Shown here piece after piece: positions 1 to 8,561 of a DNA stretch of 64,000 nt (position 1 is the stretch's first letter; each line of letters begins with the position of its first letter). Position numbers and translations under genes: made by a program. Origin of the DNA: Flavobacterium sedimenticola (GTDB taxonomy: Bacteria; Bacteroidota; Bacteroidia; Flavobacteriales; Flavobacteriaceae). The stretch lies in contig NZ_JASGBP010000001.1 in the NCBI RefSeq assembly GCF_030053345.1, forward strand, positions 186,001 through 250,000, written 5' to 3'. The notes under the pieces are model-generated. The model searched no databases, had not been told where the DNA came from, and worked only from the letters and a program-made list of their open reading frames with translations.

Positions 1-558
1 CAACCGCTTACCCTACTCGAAATCGAAGCCCAACACAAAAACAAAGGCACTTTAGAGCATTTCAAAGAAATTAAATTGGCGGCGGCCTATCACACCCTCA
101 ATACCGATATTATCAAAAGCACCATCGCCCTTTTTTTGGCCGAAGTGCTCCACCACAGCATCCGCGAAGAGGAAAAAAACGAATCGCTTTTTTGGTTACT
201 CGAAACGGCCCTCCTCTGGTTGGATACCCACGAAGAAACGGCTAATTTTCACCTGATTTTACTGCTGGAAATTACCAAATTCCTCGGGTTTTATCCCGAT
301 ACGACCGAGAAGGAATACCCTTTTTTCGATACACAGGAAGGTCGTTTCACACCGCTTTCGGGTCGGCATTGCTTAACCGAACACGAAACCGTGTTGTTCC
401 GAAAACTCATCGGACTCAAATTCGACAGTTCCCAAAAAGTATTCACCGGTGCCGAGCGTCAAATCCTGCTCAAAATCCTGCTCGACTACTATAGCCAACA
501 CCTCGACGGCTTCAAAAAACCCAAATCGCTCGAGGTTTTAAAGGAAGTTTTCGCCTGA
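1..558 (+). CDS. recO: DNA repair protein RecO, 3' part only
   Basis: An open frame runs from the first base to a TGA at 556-558 and gives 185 residues; the start lies outside the window. The text resembles the C-terminal helical half of RecO from flavobacteria (for example FQ-like PLTLLEIEA at the start and the helical ETALLWLD segment). RecO binds single-stranded DNA and, with RecR, loads RecA during gap repair and RecFOR recombination. The N-terminal OB fold is missing because of the window edge, not because the gene is broken. A fold-back repeat begins 8 bp after the stop. Confidence 0.85.
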   Translation, partial: QPLTLLEIEAQHKNKGTLEHFKEIKLAAAYHTLNTDIIKSTIALFLAEVLHHSIREEEKNESLFWLLETALLWLDTHEETANFHLILLLEITKFLGFYPDTTEKEYPFFDTQEGRFTPLSGRHCLTEHETVLFRKLIGLKFDSSQKVFTGAERQILLKILLDYYSQHLDGFKKPKSLEVLKEVFA

Positions 559-565
559 TTTTTAT

Positions 566-663
566 GGGCGTTCCCCTGTTTCGTTTAAAAAACGAAATCA
601 GGGTCGCGTCTTTCGCTCCAATCTCCCGATTTCTCGGGAGGATTTTCGCTGCACCCGCTAACG
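566..663. repeat. Fold-back interspersed repeat, copy A
   Basis: This 98-bp element fills most of the recO-ileS gap. It begins GGGCGTT and ends CTAACG, which form short inverted ends. Inside are a hairpin made from CCTGTTTCGTTT and AAACGAAATCAGG (one bulge) and a perfect hairpin CTCCCGA (623-629) / TCGGGAG (634-640). The same ends and the phrase 'CGGGC/CGC-TTTNCGCTCCAATCT' recur at 56377-56543. It looks like a small non-coding palindromic repeat of a kind scattered in flavobacterial intergenic DNA. No coding capacity was seen. Confidence 0.7.
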
Positions 664-705
664 TAAAAAAACACCCGACTTTTCTTGTAACTCGCAACAA
701 TTTAG

Positions 706-713
706 TACTTTCG
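706..713 (+). promoter_or_regulatory. Probable -7 box for ileS
   Basis: TACTTTCG matches the Bacteroidota element TAnnTTTG at all but one fixed position. A TTG at 685-687 lies 18 bp upstream, in the place of the -33 element. The ileS ATG follows at 740. Confidence 0.45.
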
Positions 714-739
714 CAAACTGATTTAAGAAAACGACAAAA

Positions 740-3700
740 ATGAGTACTAAGTTTACTGAATACAAAGGACTTGACCTACCCACTGTAGCCTCGGAAGTTC
801 TTGATTTTTGGAAAAAAAATAACGTCTTTGAACAAAGCATCACTTCCCGTGAAGGTGCCACACCCTACGTGTTTTTCGAAGGACCACCTTCGGCAAACGG
901 GTTACCGGGCATTCACCACGTTATGGCGCGGGCCATCAAAGATATTTTTTGTCGTTACAAAACCCAAAAAGGCTTTCAGGTAAAACGCAAAGCCGGCTGG
1001 GATACCCATGGCTTACCGGTCGAATTGGGTACCGAAAAAGAATTAGGCATTACCAAAGAAGATATCGGAAAAACCATTTCCATCGAAGAATACAACGAAG
1101 CGTGTAAACGCACCGTGATGCGTTACACTGACGTGTGGAACGACCTCACCGAAAAAATGGGCTACTGGGTCGACATGGAAGATCCGTACGTAACCTACAA
1201 ATCCAAATACATGGAAAGTGTTTGGTGGTTGCTCAAACAAATCTACGACAAAGGACTGTTGTACAAAGGCTACACCATCCAACCCTATTCCCCCAAAGCC
1301 GGAACCGGTTTGTCTTCGCACGAAGTGAACCAACCGGGTAGTTACCGCGATGTCACCGATACCACCGTAGTGGCGCAATTCAAAACCAAACAAGACACCT
1401 TGCCAAGCTTCCTTCAGGGCTTCGGCGATATTCACATCTTGGCTTGGACGACCACACCATGGACCTTGCCAAGTAATACGGCTTTGACCGTCGGACCAAA
1501 GATTGAGTATGTTTTAGTGAAAACGTTCAACCAGTATACATTCGAACCGATTAATGTGATTTTGGCCAAAAACTTGGTCGGAAAACAATTTGGCGGTAAA
1601 TATGCCATGGTCGAAAGCGAAGCCGATTTTGCTAATTACAAACCGGAGGACAAAAAAATCCCGTACCAAATTTTAGCCGAAACCAAAGGAGCTGATTTAG
1701 TCGGCATTCGTTACGAACAATTGATGCCATTGGTGTTGCCGTATCAAAACCCGGAAAATGCCTTCCGTGTGATTTCAGGCGATTTCGTGACCACCGAAGA
1801 CGGAACCGGAATTGTGCACACCGCGCCTACTTTTGGTGCCGATGATGCCAAAGTGGCCAAAGAAGCCACTCCCGAAGTGCCGCCGATGTTGGTGTTGGAC
1901 GAAAACGGAAATCCGGTACCGTTGGTTGATTTACAAGGTCGATTTATTCAAGGCTTAGGTGATTACTCGGGCAAATACGTTAAGAATGAATACTACGATG
2001 CCGGAACCGCTCCGGAGCGTTCGGTAGATGTGGAAATTGCCATCCAACTCAAAGAAGAAAATAAAGCATTTAAAGTAGAAAAATACGTGCACAGTTATCC
2101 GCACAGTTGGAGAACCGATGAACCGTTACTCTATTATCCGTTAGATTCTTGGTTTATCAAGGTCACTGATGTCAAAGAACGTATGTTTGACCTCAACGAA
2201 ACCATCAACTGGAAACCCAAAGCCACCGGCGAAGGGCGTTTCGGCAATTGGTTGAAAAACGCCAACGACTGGAATTTGTCGCGTTCCCGTTATTGGGGTA
2301 TTCCGTTACCGATTTGGAGAACCGAAGACAAACAAGAAGAAATCTGTATCGGTTCGGTAGAACAACTGTATCACGAAATTGAAAAAGCCATCGCGGCCGG
2401 TGTGGAAACTTCAAATCCGTTCCAAGGTTTTGAAATCGGAAACATGAGCGAAAGCAACTATGATTTGGTGGATTTACATAAAAATGTAGTCGATAACATC
2501 ACGTTGATTTCGCCATCCGGCAAACCGATGAAGCGCGAAACCGATTTGATTGACGTTTGGTTTGACAGCGGTGCCATGCCTTATGCCCAATGGCATTATC
2601 CATTCGAAAACCAAGATAAAATTGACCAAAACAAAGACTTCCCGGCCGATTTCATCGCCGAAGGAGTCGACCAAACCCGTGGTTGGTTTTACACCTTACA
2701 CGCCATCGGAACTTTAGTTTTTGATACTATTGCCTATAAAAATGTCGTTTCTAACGGTTTGGTTTTGGATAAAAACGGTCAAAAAATGTCCAAACGTTTG
2801 GGCAATGCTGTGGATCCTTTTGAAACCTTAAAAGAATACGGTCCCGATGCCACACGTTGGTACATGATATCAAACGCCAACCCATGGGACAACTTAAAAT
2901 TTGACATCGAAGGTGTAGCGGAAGTACGTCGCAAGTTCTTCGGAACCCTGTACAACACCTATTCGTTCTTTGCCTTATATGCCAATATTGACAACTTTAC
3001 CTATGCGGAAGCCGAAGTGCCGTTACACGAGCGTCCGGAGATTGACCGCTGGATTTTATCGGAATTGCATACCTTAATCAAAATCGTAGACGAAGCTTAT
3101 GCCGATTACGAACCAACCAAAGCGGCCAGAGCCATAGCCGATTTCGTTCAGGAAAACCTGAGCAATTGGTACGTGCGTTTGTGCCGCAGAAGATTCTGGA
3201 AAGGCGAATACGGTACCGACAAAATTGCAGCCTATCAAACGCTGTATACTTGTTTACTAACCGTGGCCAAATTATCGGCACCGATTGCACCGTTCTTCTC
3301 CGATCAGCTGTACCGCGATTTGGTGAATGCCACTGGAAGCGAGGAATTTAGCAGTATTCACTTGGCGCAATTCCCGGTTTCGGTTGAAAACTTTGTTGAT
3401 AAATCGCTCGAAAGCAAAATGATGAAAGCGCAAACGGTTTCTTCCTTGGTATTATCGCTTCGCAAAAAAGAGATGATAAAAGTGCGTCAACCGCTGCAAA
3501 GGGTTATGATTCCTGTACTTGACGCGCATCAGCGTGCTGAAATTGAAGCGGTTTCCGACCTCATTAAAGCGGAAGTAAACGTCAAAGAAATTGAACTCTT
3601 AGACGATGCTTCGGGGGTATTGGTAAAGCAAATTAAGCCCAATTTCAAAGCTTTGGGGCCGCGTTTCGGAAAAGACATGGGATTGATTTCCAAAGAGATA

Positions 3701-4141
3701 CAAAATTTTACTCCCGAACAAATCAACGAATTAGACGCCAAAGGCGAGTTAACGCTTGTTATTTCAGGAAAAAGTATAATTTTATCATTAGAAGATGTAG
3801 AGATTTCTTCTCAAGATATTCCGGGTTGGTTGGTGGCCAACGCAAATGGCATAACTGTTGCGTTAGACATTACCTTAACCGAAGAATTGAAAAATGAAGG
3901 AATCGCGAGAGAATTGGTTAATCGTATCCAAAACATTAGAAAGGACAGCGGATTTGAAGTAACCGATAAGATTAAAGTGCAATTGCAATCCAACGAGATT
4001 TTAATAAAAGCCATACAACAAAACGAAAACTATATCAAATCAGAAACATTAACCGAAACCTTAGCCTTTGAGGACGCTTTAGCCAACGGCTCGGAAATTG
4101 AATTTGATGATATAAAAACCAAAATACTAATTTCTAAATAA
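740..4141 (+). CDS. ileS: Isoleucyl-tRNA synthetase, long (type 2-like) form
   Basis: It charges tRNA-Ile with isoleucine in the cytoplasm. The class I signature is visible as GIHH at residues 57-60 (a variant of HIGH after PPSANGLP) and KMSKR at 682-686; the long insert between them is the CP1 editing region, and the C-terminal part is the anticodon-binding domain. At 1133 residues it is about 200 longer than the E. coli enzyme and has the length and HIGH variant of the eukaryote-like type 2 class; by family knowledge this class tends to resist mupirocin, which is inference here. The ATG at 740 follows a -7-like box at 706. The next gene follows after 13 bp, so the two are probably co-transcribed. 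Confidence 0.97.
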   Translation: MSTKFTEYKGLDLPTVASEVLDFWKKNNVFEQSITSREGATPYVFFEGPPSANGLPGIHHVMARAIKDIFCRYKTQKGFQVKRKAGWDTHGLPVELGTEKELGITKEDIGKTISIEEYNEACKRTVMRYTDVWNDLTEKMGYWVDMEDPYVTYKSKYMESVWWLLKQIYDKGLLYKGYTIQPYSPKAGTGLSSHEVNQPGSYRDVTDTTVVAQFKTKQDTLPSFLQGFGDIHILAWTTTPWTLPSNTALTVGPKIEYVLVKTFNQYTFEPINVILAKNLVGKQFGGKYAMVESEADFANYKPEDKKIPYQILAETKGADLVGIRYEQLMPLVLPYQNPENAFRVISGDFVTTEDGTGIVHTAPTFGADDAKVAKEATPEVPPMLVLDENGNPVPLVDLQGRFIQGLGDYSGKYVKNEYYDAGTAPERSVDVEIAIQLKEENKAFKVEKYVHSYPHSWRTDEPLLYYPLDSWFIKVTDVKERMFDLNETINWKPKATGEGRFGNWLKNANDWNLSRSRYWGIPLPIWRTEDKQEEICIGSVEQLYHEIEKAIAAGVETSNPFQGFEIGNMSESNYDLVDLHKNVVDNITLISPSGKPMKRETDLIDVWFDSGAMPYAQWHYPFENQDKIDQNKDFPADFIAEGVDQTRGWFYTLHAIGTLVFDTIAYKNVVSNGLVLDKNGQKMSKRLGNAVDPFETLKEYGPDATRWYMISNANPWDNLKFDIEGVAEVRRKFFGTLYNTYSFFALYANIDNFTYAEAEVPLHERPEIDRWILSELHTLIKIVDEAYADYEPTKAARAIADFVQENLSNWYVRLCRRRFWKGEYGTDKIAAYQTLYTCLLTVAKLSAPIAPFFSDQLYRDLVNATGSEEFSSIHLAQFPVSVENFVDKSLESKMMKAQTVSSLVLSLRKKEMIKVRQPLQRVMIPVLDAHQRAEIEAVSDLIKAEVNVKEIELLDDASGVLVKQIKPNFKALGPRFGKDMGLISKEIQNFTPEQINELDAKGELTLVISGKSIILSLEDVEISSQDIPGWLVANANGITVALDITLTEELKNEGIARELVNRIQNIRKDSGFEVTDKIKVQLQSNEILIKAIQQNENYIKSETLTETLAFEDALANGSEIEFDDIKTKILISK

Positions 4142-4154
4142 GTAATGTAAGATT

Positions 4155-4535
4155 ATGGTAGAAGAAAAATTAAGATACTCAGATGCTGATTTAGCAGAGT
4201 TCAAGGAAATTATTTTAGCTAAAATTGAAAAAGCCAAAGCCGATTTAGAATTGATAAAAAGCGCTTACATGAACGATTTAAACAACGGCACCGATGATAC
4301 CTCGCCTACGTTTAAAGCCTTTGAAGAAGGCAGCGAAACCATGTCTAAAGAAGCCAACTCTCAATTGGCCATCCGTCAGGAAAAATTTATCCGTGACTTA
4401 AAAAATGCGTTATTCCGTGTGGAAAACAAAACGTACGGCGTATGCAAAGTAACCGGAAAATTAATTTCGAAAGAGCGATTGAAAATCGTGCCTCATGCCA
4501 CGATGAGTATCGAAGCTAAAAATTTACAACGCTAA
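4155..4535 (+). CDS. TraR/DksA family protein with degenerate zinc finger
   Basis: The 126 residues form an acidic N-terminal coiled-coil region (about 10-95) followed by a short C-terminal segment that matches the DksA/TraR zinc-finger region (YGVCKVTGKLISKERL). Family members bind the RNA polymerase secondary channel and modulate initiation, often with ppGpp. Only one cysteine (C97) is present, so the classical four-cysteine zinc site cannot form; this reduced form is common in flavobacterial relatives. It lies 13 bp after ileS and is followed by a strong terminator, suggesting an ileS-dksA-like operon. Function beyond family membership is not proven. Confidence 0.85.
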   Translation: MVEEKLRYSDADLAEFKEIILAKIEKAKADLELIKSAYMNDLNNGTDDTSPTFKAFEEGSETMSKEANSQLAIRQEKFIRDLKNALFRVENKTYGVCKVTGKLISKERLKIVPHATMSIEAKNLQR

Positions 4536-4556
4536 TGAAGCAAAACATTACGCTAT

Positions 4557-4593
4557 AAAAAAGCCCGTCTTGTATGCCAAGACGGGCTTTTTA
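4557..4593. terminator. Bidirectional intrinsic terminator
   Basis: AAAAAGCCCGTCTTG and CAAGACGGGCTTTTT form a perfect 15-bp stem around a TATGC loop, with A and T runs on both sides. It sits between two convergent genes and can serve both. Confidence 0.93.
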
Positions 4594-4594
4594 T

Positions 4595-5842
4595 TTATAG
4601 ATTAATCTGACTCAACTGCGTCAGCGTAAAATTAGGTCCGTAACCAAACTGTGTGATGGTATTATTGCCCACCACAATCAAGTGGCTGTCGAGTGGAATA
4701 ACGTCTTTTACATCAAGAGCATAGGTGTTTTCCAAAACCAAATTCGTGCTGTTAACGGCATTGAACACTTTCAATCCATTGGTACCGCACGCGACATACA
4801 AGATGCCGTTTTTAATCCCCAATCCGTAAGGCTGGTCTAACAAATACGTAGACAATAAAATCGGATTTGAAATATCGGTCACATCAATCACATTCACTTG
4901 ATCCTCTATCGCGCCACATGAAGAACCACCACGAACGGTAATGTAAGCCGTATTGCCAAAAACCACCACCGGATCGCAGGCAGTGGCATGTGAAAATCCG
5001 GAAACAAAATACGGATTGAATTCGTCGGTAGCGTCAACAGTATACATTCCGGTAGTTGACCCTACAAAAAGCGTTTCTTTCTGAATAAACAGTGTTTCAA
5101 ATTCACCGCCGCCAAACCATTGCGTCATGTACACTTCTTTATCGAAAAAAGTATCCTCAGGATTGGTAATGTTGAATACGTTGAGCTTGTAGGCATCGAT
5201 GGTATACAGGGCATTGTTGTTTATTTGAAAACGCGCATACGAACCGCCCGTGCCAATGGCCGCGCTGTTGGCGCTGTCAAAACCCGCTAAAGCATTTTCG
5301 GCTAAGAAAATTTCTTGTCCTTCGGGTCTTTGTTGCCATTCAACCGTAAAACCGGTGATGATTTCGCCTTCCCCCGGAACTACAGTATAATCGTAAAACT
5401 CGGCGTCTTCCGGATAAGCCGGCGTGAAAACGATGGCATTTTCCACGGTTTTCACTAACGTGATATTTTGCATATCCGAAATATCAAATACCAACAAATC
5501 GACGTAATTATCGGCAAAAAGGTAATCTCCTTTTACCGAAATATCGTGCACCCCTTCCAAATTAATAAAGGCAATATTGGCGGGAGTAGCCGGATTGGCA
5601 TTGTTAAAAATGTGGATTCCGGATTCCTTGGCAATGTAAAAAAGGTAATCCGCAACGACGTAAATTTTACCGTCGGAATGGGTTTGTCGCGCTGTGCCTA
5701 CCGACACACTGCTTCTGATTTCCTGTAATGATTTTACAACAGGAACCGCAAATTTTGCTGTTTCCTCTGAGGCATCGTCGGAGTTACACGACAATAGCGT
5801 CATCGCAAAGACAGCGGCAATGAGCATCGTAATTTTTTTCAT
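4595..5842 (-). CDS. LVIVD-repeat lipoprotein
   Basis: The 415-residue product starts with a lipoprotein signal (lipobox LLSC, C19) followed by an acidic serine-rich stretch, so it is probably anchored in the outer or inner membrane. The body is built of LVIVD-type beta-propeller repeats, seen as recurring 'LxVFDISD', 'VNVIDVTDISNP' and 'LKVFNAVNS' units separated by about 40-50 residues. The biochemical role of this family is unknown; surface or periplasmic binding is a common assumption. It is a single gene on the minus strand and ends against the shared terminator at 4557-4593. The 205-bp region upstream contains no clear TAnnTTTG box; TATACTTG on the minus strand (5924-5931) is the closest. 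Confidence 0.85.
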   Translation of the reverse strand: MKKITMLIAAVFAMTLLSCNSDDASEETAKFAVPVVKSLQEIRSSVSVGTARQTHSDGKIYVVADYLFYIAKESGIHIFNNANPATPANIAFINLEGVHDISVKGDYLFADNYVDLLVFDISDMQNITLVKTVENAIVFTPAYPEDAEFYDYTVVPGEGEIITGFTVEWQQRPEGQEIFLAENALAGFDSANSAAIGTGGSYARFQINNNALYTIDAYKLNVFNITNPEDTFFDKEVYMTQWFGGGEFETLFIQKETLFVGSTTGMYTVDATDEFNPYFVSGFSHATACDPVVVFGNTAYITVRGGSSCGAIEDQVNVIDVTDISNPILLSTYLLDQPYGLGIKNGILYVACGTNGLKVFNAVNSTNLVLENTYALDVKDVIPLDSHLIVVGNNTITQFGYGPNFTLTQLSQINL

Positions 5843-6020
5843 ATTGTTATTTGGTTGGGTTTACTATCTTGTTGATACTGAAAAACCATTTTGGTTGCTT
5901 CAAGCGATTTAAACATTTGATATCAAGTATAAAATTAATCATTTATCCGATATCATTTGTAAAATGTATCCAATGAGACGAGTACGATTAAAATAAATCT
6001 GTTTTATATAATAATATTGC

Positions 6021-6028
6021 TATTTTTG
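6021..6028 (+). promoter_or_regulatory. -7 box for lspA
   Basis: TATTTTTG is an exact TAnnTTTG match ending 19 bp before the lspA ATG at 6048. Confidence 0.6.
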
Positions 6029-6047
6029 CGCGAACAAAACCCGAAGA

Positions 6048-6683
6048 ATGTCACTACGCAATTCCATTTTAATTATCGCTATTATCTTATTGGTCGACCA
6101 ATTTGTAAAAATCTATATCAAAACCAATTTTGTGTATGGTGAAGCCGGTCAAATAGACGTGACCAATTGGTTTAAAATACTGCTGATTGAAAACGAAGGA
6201 ATGGCGTGGGGAACTAAAATTCCCGGGGAATACGGTAAACTTATTTTGACCATTTTCCGCATTTTAGCAGTTTTCGGAATCGGGTATTGGTTGTATGACG
6301 CCAGCCGAAAACACAGCTCTCGCTATCTAATGGTAGCCATTGCACTCATCTTTGCCGGGGCAGCGGGTAACATTATCGATTCGGTGTTTTACGGCGTGAT
6401 TTTCGACGACAGCTACGGACACTTATCCACTATGTTTTCAGACCAACCTTACGGCAGTTGGTTTCACGGTAAAGTGGTAGACATGTTGTATTTCCCGATT
6501 TGTGAAGGGCATTTCCCCGATTGGCTTCCTATTTGGGGCGGACAACCCTTTAAGTTTTTTAATGCCATCTTCAACATAGCCGATATGGCCATCTCAACCG
6601 GCGTGGGCATTTTAATTGTTTTTAACAAAAAAGCCTTCGCTAAGAAAACAGCGGTTGAAAGTTATAAACCTTCTCAGGAGTAA
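6048..6683 (+). CDS. lspA: Lipoprotein signal peptidase (signal peptidase II)
   Basis: It cleaves the signal peptide of prolipoproteins after lipid attachment, in the inner membrane. The 211 residues contain four hydrophobic segments; the conserved blocks GNIIDS (107-112), KVVDMLYFP (142-150) and FNIADMA (175-181) are present. By comparison with other LspA enzymes the catalytic aspartates should be D145 and D179. The protein is longer than the E. coli enzyme because of an insert at about 115-140, usual in flavobacteria. Several lipoproteins in this window are likely substrates. Its 3' end overlaps the convergent cyclo-ligase gene by 44 bp. Confidence 0.95.
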   Translation: MSLRNSILIIAIILLVDQFVKIYIKTNFVYGEAGQIDVTNWFKILLIENEGMAWGTKIPGEYGKLILTIFRILAVFGIGYWLYDASRKHSSRYLMVAIALIFAGAAGNIIDSVFYGVIFDDSYGHLSTMFSDQPYGSWFHGKVVDMLYFPICEGHFPDWLPIWGGQPFKFFNAIFNIADMAISTGVGILIVFNKKAFAKKTAVESYKPSQE

Positions 6684-7224
6684 CGCAGTAATCTAAAGTT
6701 ACATCTGCCTCGAAAACATCGTCTATGAGGTCTTCCGGTTCAAAAAAAGACAACCCTATTTTGAGGGTTTCCTGGCTACATTGGGCTAAAAAAATATCGT
6801 AGAATCCTTTTCCGTAACCCACTCGGTTTCCTTTTGTATCATAGGCCAAAAGCGGCACAAAAACCACCTCAATTTTAGAGGTTGGGACTTCAATTCCGTC
6901 CACGGGTTCGTAAATATTGTATTCGTTTTTTTGGAACTTGGTATTATCCGTAAGCAGATAGTGCGTCATCTGGCGCGTTTCAAAATGGCTCTTGGCCACG
7001 ACAATATCTTTGTCTTTACCGGCTAAAATTTGCAGGATGAATTCGGTGTCCACTTCCTTTTGCTCTTCAATTGAAAGAAACAAATGAAAATACGTTTTGC
7101 TCCATACCGTAGCGTCCAATTCCAACAACCGATTAGCTATGGCCAAACTTTTAGCCTCAATTTCGTCTGCAGTAAGTTCTTGCCGCAGGGCTTTGTATTT
7201 TTTACGCAATTCTTTTTTAAACAT
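6640..7224 (-). CDS. 5-formyltetrahydrofolate cyclo-ligase
   Basis: The enzyme uses ATP to convert 5-formyl-THF to 5,10-methenyl-THF in one-carbon metabolism. The 194 residues have the family signature NRVGYGKGFYD at 133-143 and a basic N-terminus (KKELRKKYKALR) typical of the family. The start codon overlaps the last codons of the upstream decarboxylase by 8 bp (ATGTTTAA), pointing to translational coupling and one transcript. At its 3' end it overlaps lspA on the other strand. Confidence 0.92.
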   Translation of the reverse strand: MFKKELRKKYKALRQELTADEIEAKSLAIANRLLELDATVWSKTYFHLFLSIEEQKEVDTEFILQILAGKDKDIVVAKSHFETRQMTHYLLTDNTKFQKNEYNIYEPVDGIEVPTSKIEVVFVPLLAYDTKGNRVGYGKGFYDIFLAQCSQETLKIGLSFFEPEDLIDDVFEADVTLDYCVTPEKVYNFQPLFS

Positions 7225-8455
7225 AGTGGGTAGCCATCAAATCTTCTATAAAAGTAGTTAAATGTTCTACTTCTACATGATCCATCAACACAATTTTGTA
7301 CCATTGGTTGTTTTCATCGTGCTGTTGTGGCACCAAATCGTATTTCTCGGCTAAGTGTTTCGGAATATGTGCTGCTTTTACCGTAACAATGTTCATAAAC
7401 GGCTCCCGGAAGTAAGGAATGTTCAAAGCGTCCAATTGGTTACACAAGAACTGCGTTCGCATTTGCAACACACTTACTTTTTCAAACCAACCGTTAGGTC
7501 CGTAGGTAAACAAGATCATCCAAACCGCCACGGCATTGGCGCCGCTTCGGCTGCCGCAAAGGGTTAAATCCATACCTTCCACATACTCGGCTTCTTTGGT
7601 CAGCACGTTTTCGATGTAGCCTTTTCGACAAATAAAAACACCGGTTCCATAAGGTGCCTGGAGCATTTTATGCGCATCTATGGTGATGGAACTGATTTTC
7701 GGATTGGTGAAATTAATGACCGATTGTTGGTTACTGAACGGATATACAAATCCCCCGTAAGCGCCGTCGACATGGAGTTTGAAAAGCAAATCATACTTTT
7801 CAAAAACCGCAATATAATCCTCCGGATTATCCACTGAACCAAACATAGTGGTTCCCATATTGGATACGGCAATAAAGTATTTCTTCCCGTTTCCTTTAGC
7901 GGTCAAAATAATTTGCTCTAATCGATCAGTATCTATGGCACGCGTGTTAAAATCTACCGGGATTTTGAGCCAATCGAGCTGCAATAAATTCGACGCTTTC
8001 GGAATCGAATAATGTGTATCTTCTGATGCTACTATCGCTATTTCTTCCGCTTTGGCGTCATAATTATTACTGTAATAATTGCGAAACATCCAAATAGCCT
8101 GAATGTTGGCTTCGGTGCCGCCCGGCGAAATATAACCGTCAAACGCATCAGGCTCGGCCTTAAAAATATCGACAGCAATCACACTCAGCACTTCGCGTTC
8201 TATTTCCTGGGTGCCGTTAAAGGCTTTTTCGGAAGTCCCGAATGTATGGCAACCTATATTGTTGGGATTGGCTACATAGGTTTGCAAAATGGGTGCATCT
8301 TTCAAAAAAGGCGCGTCATCATTGAACACCCTGCTGTCTAATTTCGACGCCGGATAACCCAGTGAAGTATCTTTTGAAAAATTGACATTGTCGTGCAAAG
8401 CCTTTTGAATTCGCTCCTTTCTCTCATCGTTGGTGAGTTTCTTCCAGAATTTCAT
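7217..8455 (-). CDS. PLP-dependent group II decarboxylase
   Basis: A 412-residue cytoplasmic enzyme of the pyridoxal-dependent decarboxylase family (fold type I). Visible signatures are SPGGTEAN (about 110-117), HVDGAYGG with the cofactor-binding Asp near 230, and TIDAHK with the Schiff-base Lys at about 263. Family members remove the carboxyl group of amino acids such as histidine, tyrosine, aspartate or glutamate; the substrate cannot be told from sequence. The ATG at 8455 is chosen because the six-codon-longer TTG start at 8473 lies inside the -7 box at 8471-8478. It overlaps the cyclo-ligase gene by 8 bp. Confidence 0.85.
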   Translation of the reverse strand: MKFWKKLTNDERKERIQKALHDNVNFSKDTSLGYPASKLDSRVFNDDAPFLKDAPILQTYVANPNNIGCHTFGTSEKAFNGTQEIEREVLSVIAVDIFKAEPDAFDGYISPGGTEANIQAIWMFRNYYSNNYDAKAEEIAIVASEDTHYSIPKASNLLQLDWLKIPVDFNTRAIDTDRLEQIILTAKGNGKKYFIAVSNMGTTMFGSVDNPEDYIAVFEKYDLLFKLHVDGAYGGFVYPFSNQQSVINFTNPKISSITIDAHKMLQAPYGTGVFICRKGYIENVLTKEAEYVEGMDLTLCGSRSGANAVAVWMILFTYGPNGWFEKVSVLQMRTQFLCNQLDALNIPYFREPFMNIVTVKAAHIPKHLAEKYDLVPQQHDENNQWYKIVLMDHVEVEHLTTFIEDLMATHYV

Positions 8456-8470
8456 ACCTAAAAATTTTGT

Positions 8471-8478
8471 CAAAAGTA
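8471..8478 (-). promoter_or_regulatory. -7 box for the decarboxylase gene
   Basis: Read on the minus strand this is TACTTTTG, an exact TAnnTTTG match, 15 bp before the ATG at 8455. It is divergent from the uvrC promoter. Confidence 0.6.
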
Positions 8479-8548
8479 AAGCTTTGCCATTCCAAAAAAC
8501 ATGATAAATGTTAGGCTTTATTCATCTTGCAATTCTGCCTTTTTCCGT

Positions 8549-8556
8549 TAACTTTG
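8549..8556 (+). promoter_or_regulatory. -7 box for uvrC
   Basis: TAACTTTG matches TAnnTTTG exactly and ends only 5 bp before the chosen uvrC ATG at 8562, so the transcript would be leaderless or nearly so. Confidence 0.6.
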
Positions 8557-8561
8557 TTGGT

